This document shows, in pieces, positions 1 to 7,724 of a stretch of DNA of 35,890 nt (position 1 is its first letter; each line of letters begins with the position of its first letter). Position numbers and translations under genes: made by a program. Source of the stretch: Ralstonia sp. 25mfcol4.1 (lineage in GTDB: Bacteria > Pseudomonadota > Gammaproteobacteria > Burkholderiales > Burkholderiaceae); NCBI RefSeq assembly GCF_900104095.1, contig NZ_FNJO01000027.1:1-35890 (forward strand), given 5' to 3'. Below the pieces are notes generated by a model. The model worked only from the letters and a program-made list of their open reading frames with translations. It had not been told where the DNA came from and searched no databases.

Positions 1-84
1 AGACCAGGACGTTGATAGGCTGGGTGTGGAAGCGCAGTAATGCGTTAAGCTAACCAGTACTAATTGCCCGTAAGGCTTGATCCT
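1..84 (+). rRNA. rrl: 23S ribosomal RNA, 3' end (partial)
   Basis: The first 84 bases match the conserved 3' terminus of bacterial 23S rRNA: a GACGTTGATAGGC block, then CTAACCAGTACTAATTG and CCGTAAGGCTTGATCC. The rest of the gene lies left of the window. The 3' end is placed by analogy with the usual ...GAGGCTTGACC terminus and may be off by a few bases. A spacer of about 120 bp without a tRNA separates it from 5S. Confidence 0.95.
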
Positions 85-204
85 ATAACCAGTGTGTTTG
101 ACCTGGTGGGACGTGAGTCCGCGTGTGCCGCATGGCATACAACACAACCTCTTTACTACACCCCGATTCGCTGCGCTGATGCATGTCAGCGCGGCAACCC
201 GTCA

Positions 205-320
205 TGCCTGGTGACCATAGCAAGTTGGAACCACCCCTTCCCATCCCGAACAGGACCGTGAAACGACTTTGCGCCGATGATAGTGCGGACTACCCGTGTG
301 AAAGTAGGTCATCGCCAGGC
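205..320 (+). rRNA. rrf: 5S ribosomal RNA
   Basis: The sequence begins TGCCTGGTGACCATAGC and ends GTCATCGCCAGGC. The two ends (TGCCTGG and CCAGGC) pair as the helix I stem. The internal GGAACCACCCCTTCCCATCCC and the CCGATGATAGTG block are characteristic of beta-proteobacterial 5S rRNA. Its length of about 116 nt is normal. It is the last gene of the rRNA operon that starts left of the window. Confidence 0.96.
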
Positions 321-332
321 TCTTATACCCAG

Positions 333-363
333 AACCCCCAAGCCCCAAAAGCTTGGGGGTTTT
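333..363 (+). terminator. Rho-independent terminator of the rRNA operon
   Basis: A perfect 11-bp stem AACCCCCAAGC (333-343) / GCTTGGGGGTT (351-361) encloses the 7-nt loop CCCAAAA and runs into TTTT. It lies 13 bp after 5S and is a classic end of an rrn operon. Confidence 0.93.
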
Positions 364-473
364 GCTTTGGGGCGTCCGAAACGCGAAAGCCGTTTCAGAA
401 CTTGTATCGCCGGACTAAACACCCGTTAGCCTGCGATGGTGTAGGCTGGTTTCGGGTGAATCCCGGGGCGCAA

Positions 474-502
474 TTGTCTATTTGGCAATTTGCCGCTAAG
501 AT
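474..502 (+). promoter_or_regulatory. Candidate sigma-70 promoter of the toxin-antitoxin operon
   Basis: TTGTCT (474-479) and TAAGAT (497-502) are separated by 17 bp. Each hexamer matches the vegetative consensus at four of six positions. The predicted start point near 509 would leave a short leader before the ATG at 526. The promoter contains one inverted repeat (484-494) and is followed by a second (506-515), as expected for an autoregulated toxin-antitoxin operon. Confidence 0.45.
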
Positions 503-515
503 GGAGGCAAATGCC
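484..515 (+). promoter_or_regulatory. Paired inverted repeats, candidate antitoxin operator
   Basis: GGCAATTTGCC (484-494, perfect 5+1+5 palindrome) and GGCAAATGCC (506-515, 4+2+4 palindrome) share the GGCA...TGCC frame. Their centres are about 21-22 bp apart, roughly two helical turns, so both sites face the same side of the DNA. They lie between and just after the candidate -35 and -10 hexamers. That is where an Xre-type antitoxin would bind to repress its own operon. Confidence 0.45.
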
Positions 516-525
516 GGAGCCCGCC

Positions 526-981
526 ATGCAGACCATCGCCTTTCGCCCCACCGGTGCGCAAGCGCCTTACGAGCGTTATCTCGATCGACTGAGTGTTTTT
601 TTGAGCACAAAAGTGCGGACCGGGGCGGATCTTGCCACCTTGGCCAACGATCGACTTCCGGTTGACATCCTGGAGCGTCTGCTAGAGGCCGGGCTTTCGT
701 GGGAAGAGATCACGTTCATCATTCCCCGCAGGACTCTCAGTCATCGCCGCGAAAAAGGCCAATCCCTGACCGTGGAGGAATCGGACAAAGCCATTCGGCT
801 CGCCCGGATTCTGGCTCAGGCAGCCAACACCTTTGGCGACATGGAGCGTGGTCTGCGTTGGCTGCGGTCCAAACAGCAGCGGCTCGGCGGCGTTGCGCCA
901 TTGTCGTTGGCCGGAACGGAGCAGGGCGCCCATCTCGTCGAGGAGCAATTGGTGCAGATCGACGAGGGGTACTTTGCCTGA
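526..981 (+). CDS. Xre/MbcA/ParS-type antitoxin (DUF2384) of a RES toxin pair
   Basis: This 151-aa protein looks like the antitoxin half of a type II RES/Xre module. Residues ~25-80 form a helix-turn-helix-like N-terminal region. The C-terminal third (EESDKAIRLARIL, then NTFGDMERGLRWL and EQLVQIDEGYF) matches the toxin-binding DUF2384 region in arrangement. In the family the C-terminus enters the RES active site and the N-terminus binds the operon promoter. The stop overlaps the toxin start by one base, giving translational coupling. I chose ATG 526 because GGAG lies 6 nt upstream and the candidate promoter would start transcription near 509. ATG 511 (GGAGG only 3 nt away) is the alternative and would add five residues. 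Confidence 0.85.
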   Translation: MQTIAFRPTGAQAPYERYLDRLSVFLSTKVRTGADLATLANDRLPVDILERLLEAGLSWEEITFIIPRRTLSHRREKGQSLTVEESDKAIRLARILAQAANTFGDMERGLRWLRSKQQRLGGVAPLSLAGTEQGAHLVEEQLVQIDEGYFA

Positions 982-1448
982 TGGTCCTTTGGCGAATCAG
1001 CAACTATGCCGATCTCAAAGGTATTGGCGGATTGCGGGCGGGTGGGCGCTGGCATTTTCCGGGTCAGCCGGTCGTGTACCTGGCAGAGCATCCGGCATTG
1101 GCGTTCCTCGAGGTGTTGGTTCACCACGAAGTGTCGCGGATCGAGGACCTTCCCACGAACTATCAACTCCTGAAAATCGAGATTGATGACGCAGTCGCGG
1201 TGGCGAACATCCCGGACCTGCCGCAAAACTGGAAGGAAGACGCGGGTTGGTCGAAAAACGCCGGGACCGAATGGCTTTCCGTCCGATCCAGTCTGCTCCT
1301 GAAGGTGCCAAGCGTCCTGGTGCCCTACGCGTCGAACTATCTATTCAACCCGGCTCACCCGGACGTGACAAAGGCGCGGATCGTTGAAGCGCAGCGCGTC
1401 GAGCATGATCCGCGCATTCTCTCGTTACTGTCGGAACCGCGGTCCTGA
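981..1448 (+). CDS. RES-domain toxin (NAD-consuming)
   Basis: This 155-aa protein has the RES-domain layout: WRISNY near the N-terminus, GGRWHFPGQPVVYLAEHP with the conserved Arg, ALAFLEVLVH with the conserved Glu, and WLSVRSSLLLKVPSVLVP with the conserved Ser. The C-terminal YLFNPAHPD block is also typical. RES toxins degrade NAD+ and arrest growth unless held by the cognate Xre antitoxin, which is encoded immediately upstream. The ATG at 981 overlaps the antitoxin stop (TGATG), so the two are co-translated. The same frame stays open upstream to 699, but that extension lies inside the antitoxin gene in another frame and is not coding. Confidence 0.9.
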   Translation: MVLWRISNYADLKGIGGLRAGGRWHFPGQPVVYLAEHPALAFLEVLVHHEVSRIEDLPTNYQLLKIEIDDAVAVANIPDLPQNWKEDAGWSKNAGTEWLSVRSSLLLKVPSVLVPYASNYLFNPAHPDVTKARIVEAQRVEHDPRILSLLSEPRS

Positions 1449-1495
1449 AGGCGGCCGACGCCGCGCCCGCAATCTGCGTCGATGAGGGCAACACC

Positions 1496-1518
1496 TGAGC
1501 CGGTTTTCGTCCGGCTCA
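1496..1518. terminator. Hairpin between convergent genes, possible bidirectional terminator
   Basis: TGAGCCGG (1496-1503) and CCGGCTCA (1511-1518) form a perfect 8-bp stem around TTTTCGT. It lies between the plus-strand toxin and the minus-strand lipoprotein gene, and the right arm includes the lipoprotein stop codon. There is no strong T-run on either side, so termination is only suggested. Confidence 0.4.
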
Positions 1519-1920
1519 GCGTTCCCAGACGACCGGCACCTTCGCCGAACATGCGGTGATCTTGCCCAGCCAGTTCCGACTGGTGTTCAGTTCGACGCGA
1601 CTGTCGTCCATCGGCGCGAGCTTCCTGTTCCAACGATCGGCGACACTCGTGGCCACATTTCCAGCCGCCGCTTTGCATTCGGCTGCCGCGCTGCTGCGTA
1701 GCATCGTGAATTGCTGATATCGGTGGTAGACCAGCAACGTGAACCCGTCCGGCGAGTACTCGGTCGCATATTCCGTCGACATATCGTACGTTGATAGCTG
1801 GCGGCCGGAATAGGGACCGGTATGGGACGGCGCCGTTGTCGTGCAGGCTGCCGACAGCAAGCAGGCTGTTACAGCCGGAATCGTCAGAAATCTCACAGCC
1901 CAATCGTTTTTCTTGCCCAT
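1516..1920 (-). CDS. Small secreted lipoprotein, hypothetical
   Basis: This 134-aa protein begins MGKKNDWAVRFLTIPAV and continues into a hydrophobic stretch ending LLSAAC (Cys26). That is a type II (lipoprotein) signal with positive residues, a hydrophobic core and a lipobox-like SAAC. The mature part is polar and contains one further Cys (CKAAAGN) and a terminal CSAKVPVVW block. I do not recognise a family. I start at the ATG at 1920 because the 51 codons upstream in the same frame do not look coding and would bury the signal peptide. The protein probably sits at the inner face of the outer membrane. It is monocistronic and convergent with the RES toxin gene. Confidence 0.7.
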   Translation of the reverse strand: MGKKNDWAVRFLTIPAVTACLLSAACTTTAPSHTGPYSGRQLSTYDMSTEYATEYSPDGFTLLVYHRYQQFTMLRSSAAAECKAAAGNVATSVADRWNRKLAPMDDSRVELNTSRNWLGKITACSAKVPVVWER

Positions 1921-2069
1921 AGTGCCGCGTGCCCCAGGTATGCGTGCTTGCTTTGCGGCAGGATGGTACCAAAAATGCGGGCCCGAAATTCGGGCCCTGT
2001 TCCTGGATGCTGGTGCGGGAAGTCCGGTGCCTGCGGGCCCGGACAGCGGAGATGCACCTCCGCCCTCGC

Positions 2070-4121
2070 TCAACGGTCGAGAAATGCCCTGAGCTTGTCA
2101 GCCCGGCTGGGATGCTTCAGTTTGCGCATTGCCTTGGCTTCAATCTGACGGATGCGCTCGCGGGTCACGTCGAATTGCTTGCCGACTTCTTCCAGCGTGT
2201 GCTCCATGCTCGTGTCGAGGCCAAACCGCATCCGCAGGACCTTGGCCTCGCGCGGCGACAGTTCATCTAGGGCCGAGTCGATCTGTGCCCGCAGCCCGGC
2301 CATGATGGCGGCGTCAGCCGGCGAACTCACCGCATCATCCTCGATCATGTCGCCGAGCGTCGTGTCCCCCTCTTCACCCACCGGGGTCTCGAGCGAAATG
2401 GGCTGCCGCGCAATCTTGAGCATCCCGCGTACCTTCTCCTCGGACAGCTCCATACGCTCGGCGAGGACCGCCGGGTCCGGTTCCTTGCCGGTCTGCTGCA
2501 GGATCTCCCGCGAGATGCGGTTGAGTTTGTTGATGGATTCGATCATGTGGACCGGCACACGAATCGTACGCGCCTGGTCCGCGAGTGCCCGCGTCACGGC
2601 CTGACGGACCCACCAGGTGGCGTACGTGGAGAATTTCCAGCCGCGCCGGTACTCGAACTTGTCCACCGCCTTCATCAGGCCGATGTTGCCCTCCTGAATC
2701 AGGTCCAGGAACATCATTCCCCGATTCACGTATTTCTTGGCGATGGAAATGACGAGTCGCAGGTTAGCTTCGATCATTTCCCGCTTGGCCTGCCGCATTT
2801 TCAGTTCTGCGGCGCTCATCTGGCGGTTGATCTGCTTGAGTTGCTGCAGCGGTAGCGCCACCTTGGCTTCGATGTCGATCAACTTCTGCTGGCCGGCCTG
2901 AATCGCGGGGAGATGCCGTTCGAGCGCCGGGCCAAACTGTTGCGACGTCGCAGCAGTGCGGTGCGTCCATTCCAGGTCGGTCTCGCTGCCCGGAAAGGAC
3001 TTGATAAAGGCCTCGCGCGGCATTCCGCAGCGTTCGACGGCAATATCCAGAATGCTGCGCTCGATGGTCCGCACCTCGGCCACCTGGTTCTGCACGCTGG
3101 CACACAGGCTGTCGATCGTTTTGGCCGTGAAGCGGATCGGCGCGAGTTCGCGCTGGATGTCCTCGCGCACGCGCGCGATGGCGGCGGTGCGGGCTTGGCC
3201 GGTGACCGGGCCCTCGGGAAGCTGTTCGAACAGGGCACGGACGCGTGCAAAAATGGCCAGGCTGTCTGCCGTAAGCTGTTCGAGGCGGGCGGCGTTCGCT
3301 TTTTCAGAATCCCCGCCACCAGCGTCATCGTCTTCATCGTCCGACGACTCGTCGGCGTCGTCCGAGGCGTCGGTGTCCGCGTCGTCGGCGACGGCCGCGG
3401 CGTCATCCGCCATGTCGCCCTCGTCTGCGGCGTCGCCTTCCGTGGGTTCGCTGATGCCGTCGACCAGTTCGTCGATGCGCAGTTCACCGGCGATGATGCG
3501 GTCCACATCGGCCAGGATCATTGAGACGACCGACGGGCACGCAGCGATGGCCTGGATCATGTCCTGCAGGCCGCTCTCGATGCGCTTGGCGACGGCGATT
3601 TCGCCGGCGCGGGTCAGCAATTCGCTGCCGCCCATTTCGCGCATATATAGCCGAACGGGATCCGTGGTGCGACCGAATTCCGAGTCGACGGTCGAAAGTG
3701 TCGCTTCCGCTTCTTCATCCGCCTGGTCGTCGGATGTCGTCGTGGCGGCATCGTTCAACAGGAGCGTCTCGGCATCCGGTGCCTGTTCGTACACCGCCAC
3801 GCCCATGTCGCTGAACGTGCTGACGATGGTGTCCATCGCCGCCGGCGTCACATTGTCCGGCAGATGGTCGTTGATGTCCGCATGCGTGAGGTACCCGCGT
3901 TCACGGCCGAGCGCGATCAGAGCGCGCATCTGGCCCTGACGCTCTGCGTCCTGCCGGGCGATGGACGCTTTGTCCGACAGCGGGCCCGCGGCCTGGTTCT
4001 TGCCCGTGGGCCGGCGGCGGGAGGGCTTCGCACCGGCCGGGGTCAGGCTGGAGGGTTCAAGGTCGCGATCCGGATGAGTCAATACGTGCTCCTGGGCAGA
4101 TGGCCGACAATTGCCGGCCAT
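2070..4121 (-). CDS. rpoD: RNA polymerase sigma factor RpoD (sigma-70), probable paralogue
   Basis: This 683-aa primary-type sigma factor has all sigma-70 regions. Region 1.1 spans ~60-120. Region 1.2 (TDPVRLYMREMG) begins at 153. A non-essential region follows with a strongly acidic Asp/Ser/Ala stretch at ~224-272. Region 2 runs ~445-530 (NLRLVISIAKKYVNRG, DLIQEGNIGLMKAV, YRRGWKFSTYATWWVRQA) and region 3 ~530-600. Region 4 has LSPREAKVLRMRFG and the HTH VTRERIRQIEAKAMRKLKH. It would direct polymerase to vegetative -35/-10 promoters. Cupriavidus-type bacteria often carry more than one rpoD, and the divergent N-terminus and missing dnaG neighbour suggest this is a second copy (inference). The ATG at 4121 has no visible ribosome site. 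A TTG at 4082 is preceded by AGGAG at 6 nt and would give 670 aa. Confidence 0.93.
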   Translation of the reverse strand: MAGNCRPSAQEHVLTHPDRDLEPSSLTPAGAKPSRRRPTGKNQAAGPLSDKASIARQDAERQGQMRALIALGRERGYLTHADINDHLPDNVTPAAMDTIVSTFSDMGVAVYEQAPDAETLLLNDAATTTSDDQADEEAEATLSTVDSEFGRTTDPVRLYMREMGGSELLTRAGEIAVAKRIESGLQDMIQAIAACPSVVSMILADVDRIIAGELRIDELVDGISEPTEGDAADEGDMADDAAAVADDADTDASDDADESSDDEDDDAGGGDSEKANAARLEQLTADSLAIFARVRALFEQLPEGPVTGQARTAAIARVREDIQRELAPIRFTAKTIDSLCASVQNQVAEVRTIERSILDIAVERCGMPREAFIKSFPGSETDLEWTHRTAATSQQFGPALERHLPAIQAGQQKLIDIEAKVALPLQQLKQINRQMSAAELKMRQAKREMIEANLRLVISIAKKYVNRGMMFLDLIQEGNIGLMKAVDKFEYRRGWKFSTYATWWVRQAVTRALADQARTIRVPVHMIESINKLNRISREILQQTGKEPDPAVLAERMELSEEKVRGMLKIARQPISLETPVGEEGDTTLGDMIEDDAVSSPADAAIMAGLRAQIDSALDELSPREAKVLRMRFGLDTSMEHTLEEVGKQFDVTRERIRQIEAKAMRKLKHPSRADKLRAFLDR

Positions 4122-4482
4122 GACACTGGCGTTGGGCCTGCGGACCCATCTTGGAGGGTATACAGACCGGCGGCCGGACTGTCGAGACTAGCATGCCTCC
4201 CGCAGCCACCAGTGTGCGCAAAAAATTTGAATCGCGCATGATACTGGTCGCGGTGTTGCGGTGCAATATGCGCTGGGGCGTTGTCGCGCCGGTCAAATGG
4301 GCACGATGCGCGCCAGCAGGCGGTACTTCTTCACTACACTTTCAGGATAGCGGCCATCGGGCGCAATGGCCGATGCTACCAGCTCCAGTACGGTACGGCA
4401 TCCAAAACGCTGGACGTAAAACACCGGGCGGCGGCGCAGCCGAATACCGAAGGTGGCACGCCGCCTGAGCGGGAGGGCAGCA
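4122..4482. other. Divergent intergenic region, rpoD / patatin
   Basis: About 360 bp between two divergently transcribed genes. It must hold both promoters, but I see no -35/-10 pair good enough to place. The only clear signal is the GGGAGGG ribosome site at 4471-4477 for the phospholipase gene. Open frames across it are short and lack protein-like composition. Confidence 0.5.
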
Positions 4483-5508
4483 ATGGACGGCAAGAACGGA
4501 AAGCCGGTGGCCCTGGCGTTGCAGGGCGGTGGTATGCACGGCGCCTTCACGTGGGGCGTCATCGATCGCCTGCTGGAAGATGGCCGACTCGCCATAGAGG
4601 GCGTGAGCGCCACGAGCGCGGGAGCCATGAACGCGGTCGTGCTGGCCAACGGCTTGCGGCGCGGTGGCGCGGCGGCCGCACGTGAGGGGTTGCATACATT
4701 CTGGCAGGCCATCGCCGAGTCGGCGCAGCGGTATAGTCCTCTGCGATGGATTCCGTGGCTGAAGAACAGCCATAGCTTCGGGTTGAACTATTCGCCGCTG
4801 TATGCCATGGCTGACATGGCGCTCCGCGTGTTATCCCCATACCAGTTCAACCCTTACAACATGAACCCGCTGCGCGATGTACTGGAGCAGCAGGTCGATT
4901 TCGAAGGGTTGCGCCAGGCGTGTCCGATTCGCCTGTTTTTGTGCGCGACGAACGTCGAGACCGGCAGGATTCGCCTCTTCTCCGGGGCCGATGTGTGTGT
5001 GGAGGCCGTACTGGCTTCCGCCTGTCTGCCGACGCTATTCCAGGCCGTGACAATCGACGGTGAGTTCTATTGGGATGGTGGCTATGTGGGTAACCCGGCG
5101 ATCTTCCCGCTGATCTATGAGTGCCAGACGCGCGACGTGGTGATCGTCCACATCAATCCAATCATTCGCCGCGGTGTGCCGACCACGGCTGCCGACATCC
5201 TCAACCGGCTCAATGAGGTCAGCTTCAATTCGTCGCTGATGCGCGAAATGCGCGCGATTGCGTTTGTGACTGCGCTGATCCAGCAGGGCCGTGTGGAAGG
5301 GGAGGACATGAAGGAGATGCTGATCCACTCCATCCGCTCCGACGAGACCATGGCCGCGCTGCATGTATCGAGCAAATACAACGGCGATTGGTCGTTCCTG
5401 TGCCAGTTGCGCGACCAGGGTCGGGCGCAGGCCGAAGTCTGGCTTGCGCGGAACTATGAAAGCGTGGGGCAGCGATCGAGCATCGATATCAAGGCAGAGT
5501 TCCTCTGA
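4483..5508 (+). CDS. Patatin-like phospholipase
   Basis: This 341-aa serine hydrolase has a patatin fold. The glycine-rich oxyanion loop is QGGGMHG (14-20). The nucleophile is Ser45 in ATSAGAMNA, and the catalytic Asp198 lies in WDGGY, giving the Ser-Asp dyad of patatins. The family hydrolyses acyl ester bonds of phospholipids or related lipids. There is no signal peptide, so it is probably cytoplasmic or peripheral to the membrane. The nucleophile elbow reads A-T-S-A-G where G-x-S-x-G is usual. ATG 4483 is chosen for GGGAGGG ending 5 nt upstream; an in-frame extension to 4453 lacks such a site. Its 3' end overlaps the convergent HD-hydrolase gene by 20 bp. Confidence 0.88.
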   Translation: MDGKNGKPVALALQGGGMHGAFTWGVIDRLLEDGRLAIEGVSATSAGAMNAVVLANGLRRGGAAAAREGLHTFWQAIAESAQRYSPLRWIPWLKNSHSFGLNYSPLYAMADMALRVLSPYQFNPYNMNPLRDVLEQQVDFEGLRQACPIRLFLCATNVETGRIRLFSGADVCVEAVLASACLPTLFQAVTIDGEFYWDGGYVGNPAIFPLIYECQTRDVVIVHINPIIRRGVPTTAADILNRLNEVSFNSSLMREMRAIAFVTALIQQGRVEGEDMKEMLIHSIRSDETMAALHVSSKYNGDWSFLCQLRDQGRAQAEVWLARNYESVGQRSSIDIKAEFL

Positions 5509-6289
5509 GTGGCGTCGACAAGCCCGGCGGTGACGCCTGTTCCAGTCGCCACGACAGGTTGCGGCGGGCGCGGGCCTCGTAACGCCCGAAAAACGGCTCG
5601 GTAAGATAGATGCGCGGGCGGGCCAGCAGTGTACTGAGAAACGCGCGTTCGCCGCGATCGTAGGCCATGGCGTCGAGGTCGGGACGCTCCGCGCGCAGAT
5701 TCACCGCATCCCCGCAGAACCACCTGCGCGGATAACCCAGCACCGCCAGATCAATGTCGACGACAAAGCAGCCTGCCGCGTCGGATGGCGTGTGGGTATG
5801 TGACGTGTCAAGGATCAAGCGCCCGACGCGCGCGATCTCCGCCATGCCGTTCCCGGCGCCTTTTTCAGCCGCGGCCCCAGCGCTGGCCCGACTTGCAACG
5901 CCCGACCATTGCCGAAGCCATGCTGCGCTGCGTGCTTCGTTGTCGGTGCCGCCTGGGGTATAGACCACGTCGTGGCACCACAGGGCCAGTTCCACCGCCA
6001 CGGCGTCACGGTCTGCAATGGCGCTGCGCGCCCAGTCGAAGTCGCGCAGGCACCGGCGGACATGTTGCAGCGTGTGATAGTGACGAGCCGGATCGGCATA
6101 GCGTTCAAACAGCGCCGCGTAGACCATTTCGGCCTGTTTGCCGCCGGCGCGGGACCACAGCGCCACGAACCGTGTACGCAGGGCATCCGCTGTCGGGGCG
6201 GCCATCTCGGGGGCTGGGGATCGTGGCATGTTGCCAGGGGGCTGTGTCAGGCGTGCGTCGTCAGGCATGCTACAGATCGAGCAGGACAT
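5489..6289 (-). CDS. Predicted metal-dependent HD-superfamily phosphohydrolase
   Basis: Up to 266 aa, resembling the COG4339 group of predicted HD phosphohydrolases. The metal-site residues are visible: YHTLQH (H72, H76), the HD pair in ALWCHDVVY (H106-D107), TDNE shortly after, and a later VVDIDLAVLG with acidic residues. The FGRYEARARRNL C-terminal helix is typical of the group. Substrates are unknown; nucleotides or phosphoesters are likely. The start is uncertain: ATG 6289 has AAGG only 2 nt upstream, while ATG 6268, 6229 and 6205 have no clear ribosome site. The conserved part begins at about residue 35, so a shorter protein is quite possible. It converges on and overlaps the phospholipase gene by 20 bp. 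Confidence 0.82.
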   Translation of the reverse strand: MSCSICSMPDDARLTQPPGNMPRSPAPEMAAPTADALRTRFVALWSRAGGKQAEMVYAALFERYADPARHYHTLQHVRRCLRDFDWARSAIADRDAVAVELALWCHDVVYTPGGTDNEARSAAWLRQWSGVASRASAGAAAEKGAGNGMAEIARVGRLILDTSHTHTPSDAAGCFVVDIDLAVLGYPRRWFCGDAVNLRAERPDLDAMAYDRGERAFLSTLLARPRIYLTEPFFGRYEARARRNLSWRLEQASPPGLSTPLRGTLP

Positions 6290-6483
6290 TGCCTTGCTGC
6301 CATCATTAGATGCAAGATCTGCGCGGGGAGCAAGGCAGGGCGGACCGTTTTTGGGTTGAGCTGGCAGGTTCGGGGTGCCAGAATTCTCGTACGAGATCGC
6401 ACGGGTGGGTGCGGGCTCCTTGCAGCGCGCATCGAATGGCTCGGCACGGATGTCGAGCGATGCGGATCAGGACGAGATCCGGT

Positions 6484-7410
6484 ATGGACCAGGCTGGCAT
6501 GGATCGACAAGCGCAGGGCGATGTCTCGCTTGGGGCGGTGATGTTTGCGGACGTCAGCGGGAGTACGCGGCTGTACGAACTCGCTGGCGACGCGGCGGCC
6601 CTGACCGCGATCGGCCGCTGTATTGCGGTGATGACGGCCTGCGCAGGCGCCTGGCAGGGGCAGGTCGTCAAGACCATCGGCGACGAACTGATGGCCATGT
6701 TTCCATCGGCAGACAAGGCACTGCTCGCGGCCATAGATATGCAGCTGGCCGTGGCGGAGCTGGCACCCGTGTCGGGCGTTGGCATGTCGGTCCATATCGG
6801 GCTGCACCATGGGCCGGTTCTGCGTGAGGGATCGGGAGACGTATTCGGCGATACCGTCAACCTGGCTGCCCGACTCACCTCCCTGGCGTCGCGTGGGCAG
6901 ATCATCACCAGCAAGGAGACGGTGAGGCAACTGTCGGCCAGTGTGCAACCGCGCACACGCAGTCTTTATCCCATCCGGGTGCGCGGACGGGATCAGCCCG
7001 TGGAACTGTTCGAGGCGATATGGCGGGAGGGAACGGACCTCACGCTGGTCGTCGATTCCGGCCAGAACATCGTCGCATCCGGCTTTCTCACGCTGCGCTA
7101 TCGCGATACGTTGGTCGAAATGACCGCCGAGTCAGCCCCCGTCACCGTCGGTCGGGACGGCAGCATGACCATCGTCGTGACGGATCGCCGCGCGTCGCGC
7201 TTTCAGGCAATTGTCGAACCGCGCGCGGGGCGTTATTTGCTGGTCGACAGAAGCTCCAACGGCACCCATGTCTGCGTGGACGGTGAGGCGCCCTTTATCC
7301 TGCGCCGTGACGAGGTGCCGCTGCGGCGCCATGGATGGCTGACATTCGGTGAGGCAGCCGGCGCCGGCGACGAGCGCGTCGAATTCTTTCTGCAGACCGA
7401 TCAGGAGTAA
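6484..7410 (+). CDS. Class III adenylate cyclase with C-terminal FHA domain
   Basis: This 308-aa cytoplasmic protein has two domains. The cyclase domain (~15-185) has every catalytic position: metal-binding Asp23 (FADVSGST) and Asp67 (KTIGDELMAMF), adenine-selecting Lys63 and Asp119 (DVFGDTVN), and transition-state Asn126 and Arg130 (NLAAR). The Lys/Asp pair predicts ATP, not GTP, as substrate, yielding cAMP. The FHA-like domain (~215-300) has VTVGRDG, RRASRF and VDRSSNGTHV, the loops that bind phosphothreonine. This suggests cyclase activity or location is tied to Ser/Thr phosphorylation; no kinase gene is in the window. ATG 6484 is preceded by AGGA about 11 nt upstream; ATG 6499 is also possible. 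The frame is open to 6310, but that part does not look coding. Confidence 0.87.
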   Translation: MDQAGMDRQAQGDVSLGAVMFADVSGSTRLYELAGDAAALTAIGRCIAVMTACAGAWQGQVVKTIGDELMAMFPSADKALLAAIDMQLAVAELAPVSGVGMSVHIGLHHGPVLREGSGDVFGDTVNLAARLTSLASRGQIITSKETVRQLSASVQPRTRSLYPIRVRGRDQPVELFEAIWREGTDLTLVVDSGQNIVASGFLTLRYRDTLVEMTAESAPVTVGRDGSMTIVVTDRRASRFQAIVEPRAGRYLLVDRSSNGTHVCVDGEAPFILRRDEVPLRRHGWLTFGEAAGAGDERVEFFLQTDQE

Positions 7411-7724
7411 AGGCTGGCGGGTGGTGGAAGGCGGCAGCATAGGCTGCGCCTCACCCCACCGCTGCTTGCCCAGGCCTGCTTGCGATCAGTTGTAGCCCAG
7501 AACGGCAATGGACGAGATATCGGGTCGATCATTGGCGTTGTCGGCCAGCACCTCGGTCGGCGTCCGTTGCGTCCTCGAAGACGGTGACCTATGCGGGGAT
7601 TCCGGCAGGCTTGGGCGGAAGCCGGATGTCTGTGGGCGCAACGGGAAAGGGAGCGCGCTGGTGAACGGGGCGACCGAGTGAGGTGTGGGCATCATTTCTG
7701 TCGAGACGAGGCGGTGGAGGGGTA
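7411..7724. other. Intergenic region after the cyclase gene
   Basis: About 314 bp between convergent genes. It holds the imperfect hairpin at 7429-7451. On the minus strand a short frame ending at 7486 has a protein-like tail (LADNANDRPDISSIAVLGYN) but a proline/serine-rich, frame-unlike start. It could be a gene remnant. I cannot support an intact gene here. Confidence 0.4.
7429..7451 (+). terminator. Imperfect hairpin, possible terminator of the cyclase gene
   Basis: AGGCGGCAGC (7429-7438) pairs with GCTGCGCCT (7443-7451) with a single bulged G. Flanking GGTGG/CCACC tracts could extend the stem. It lies 18 bp after the cyclase stop. No T-tract follows, so its role is uncertain. Confidence 0.35.

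Noticed and set aside
85..204. Possible tRNA between 23S and 5S
   Set aside because: No cloverleaf or CCA-adjacent acceptor stem can be drawn; the spacer looks like ordinary processing sequence.
2956..3939. 327-codon Ser-rich plus-strand open frame
   Set aside because: Antisense to rpoD; the Ser/Ala richness mirrors the acidic Asp tract of the sigma factor.
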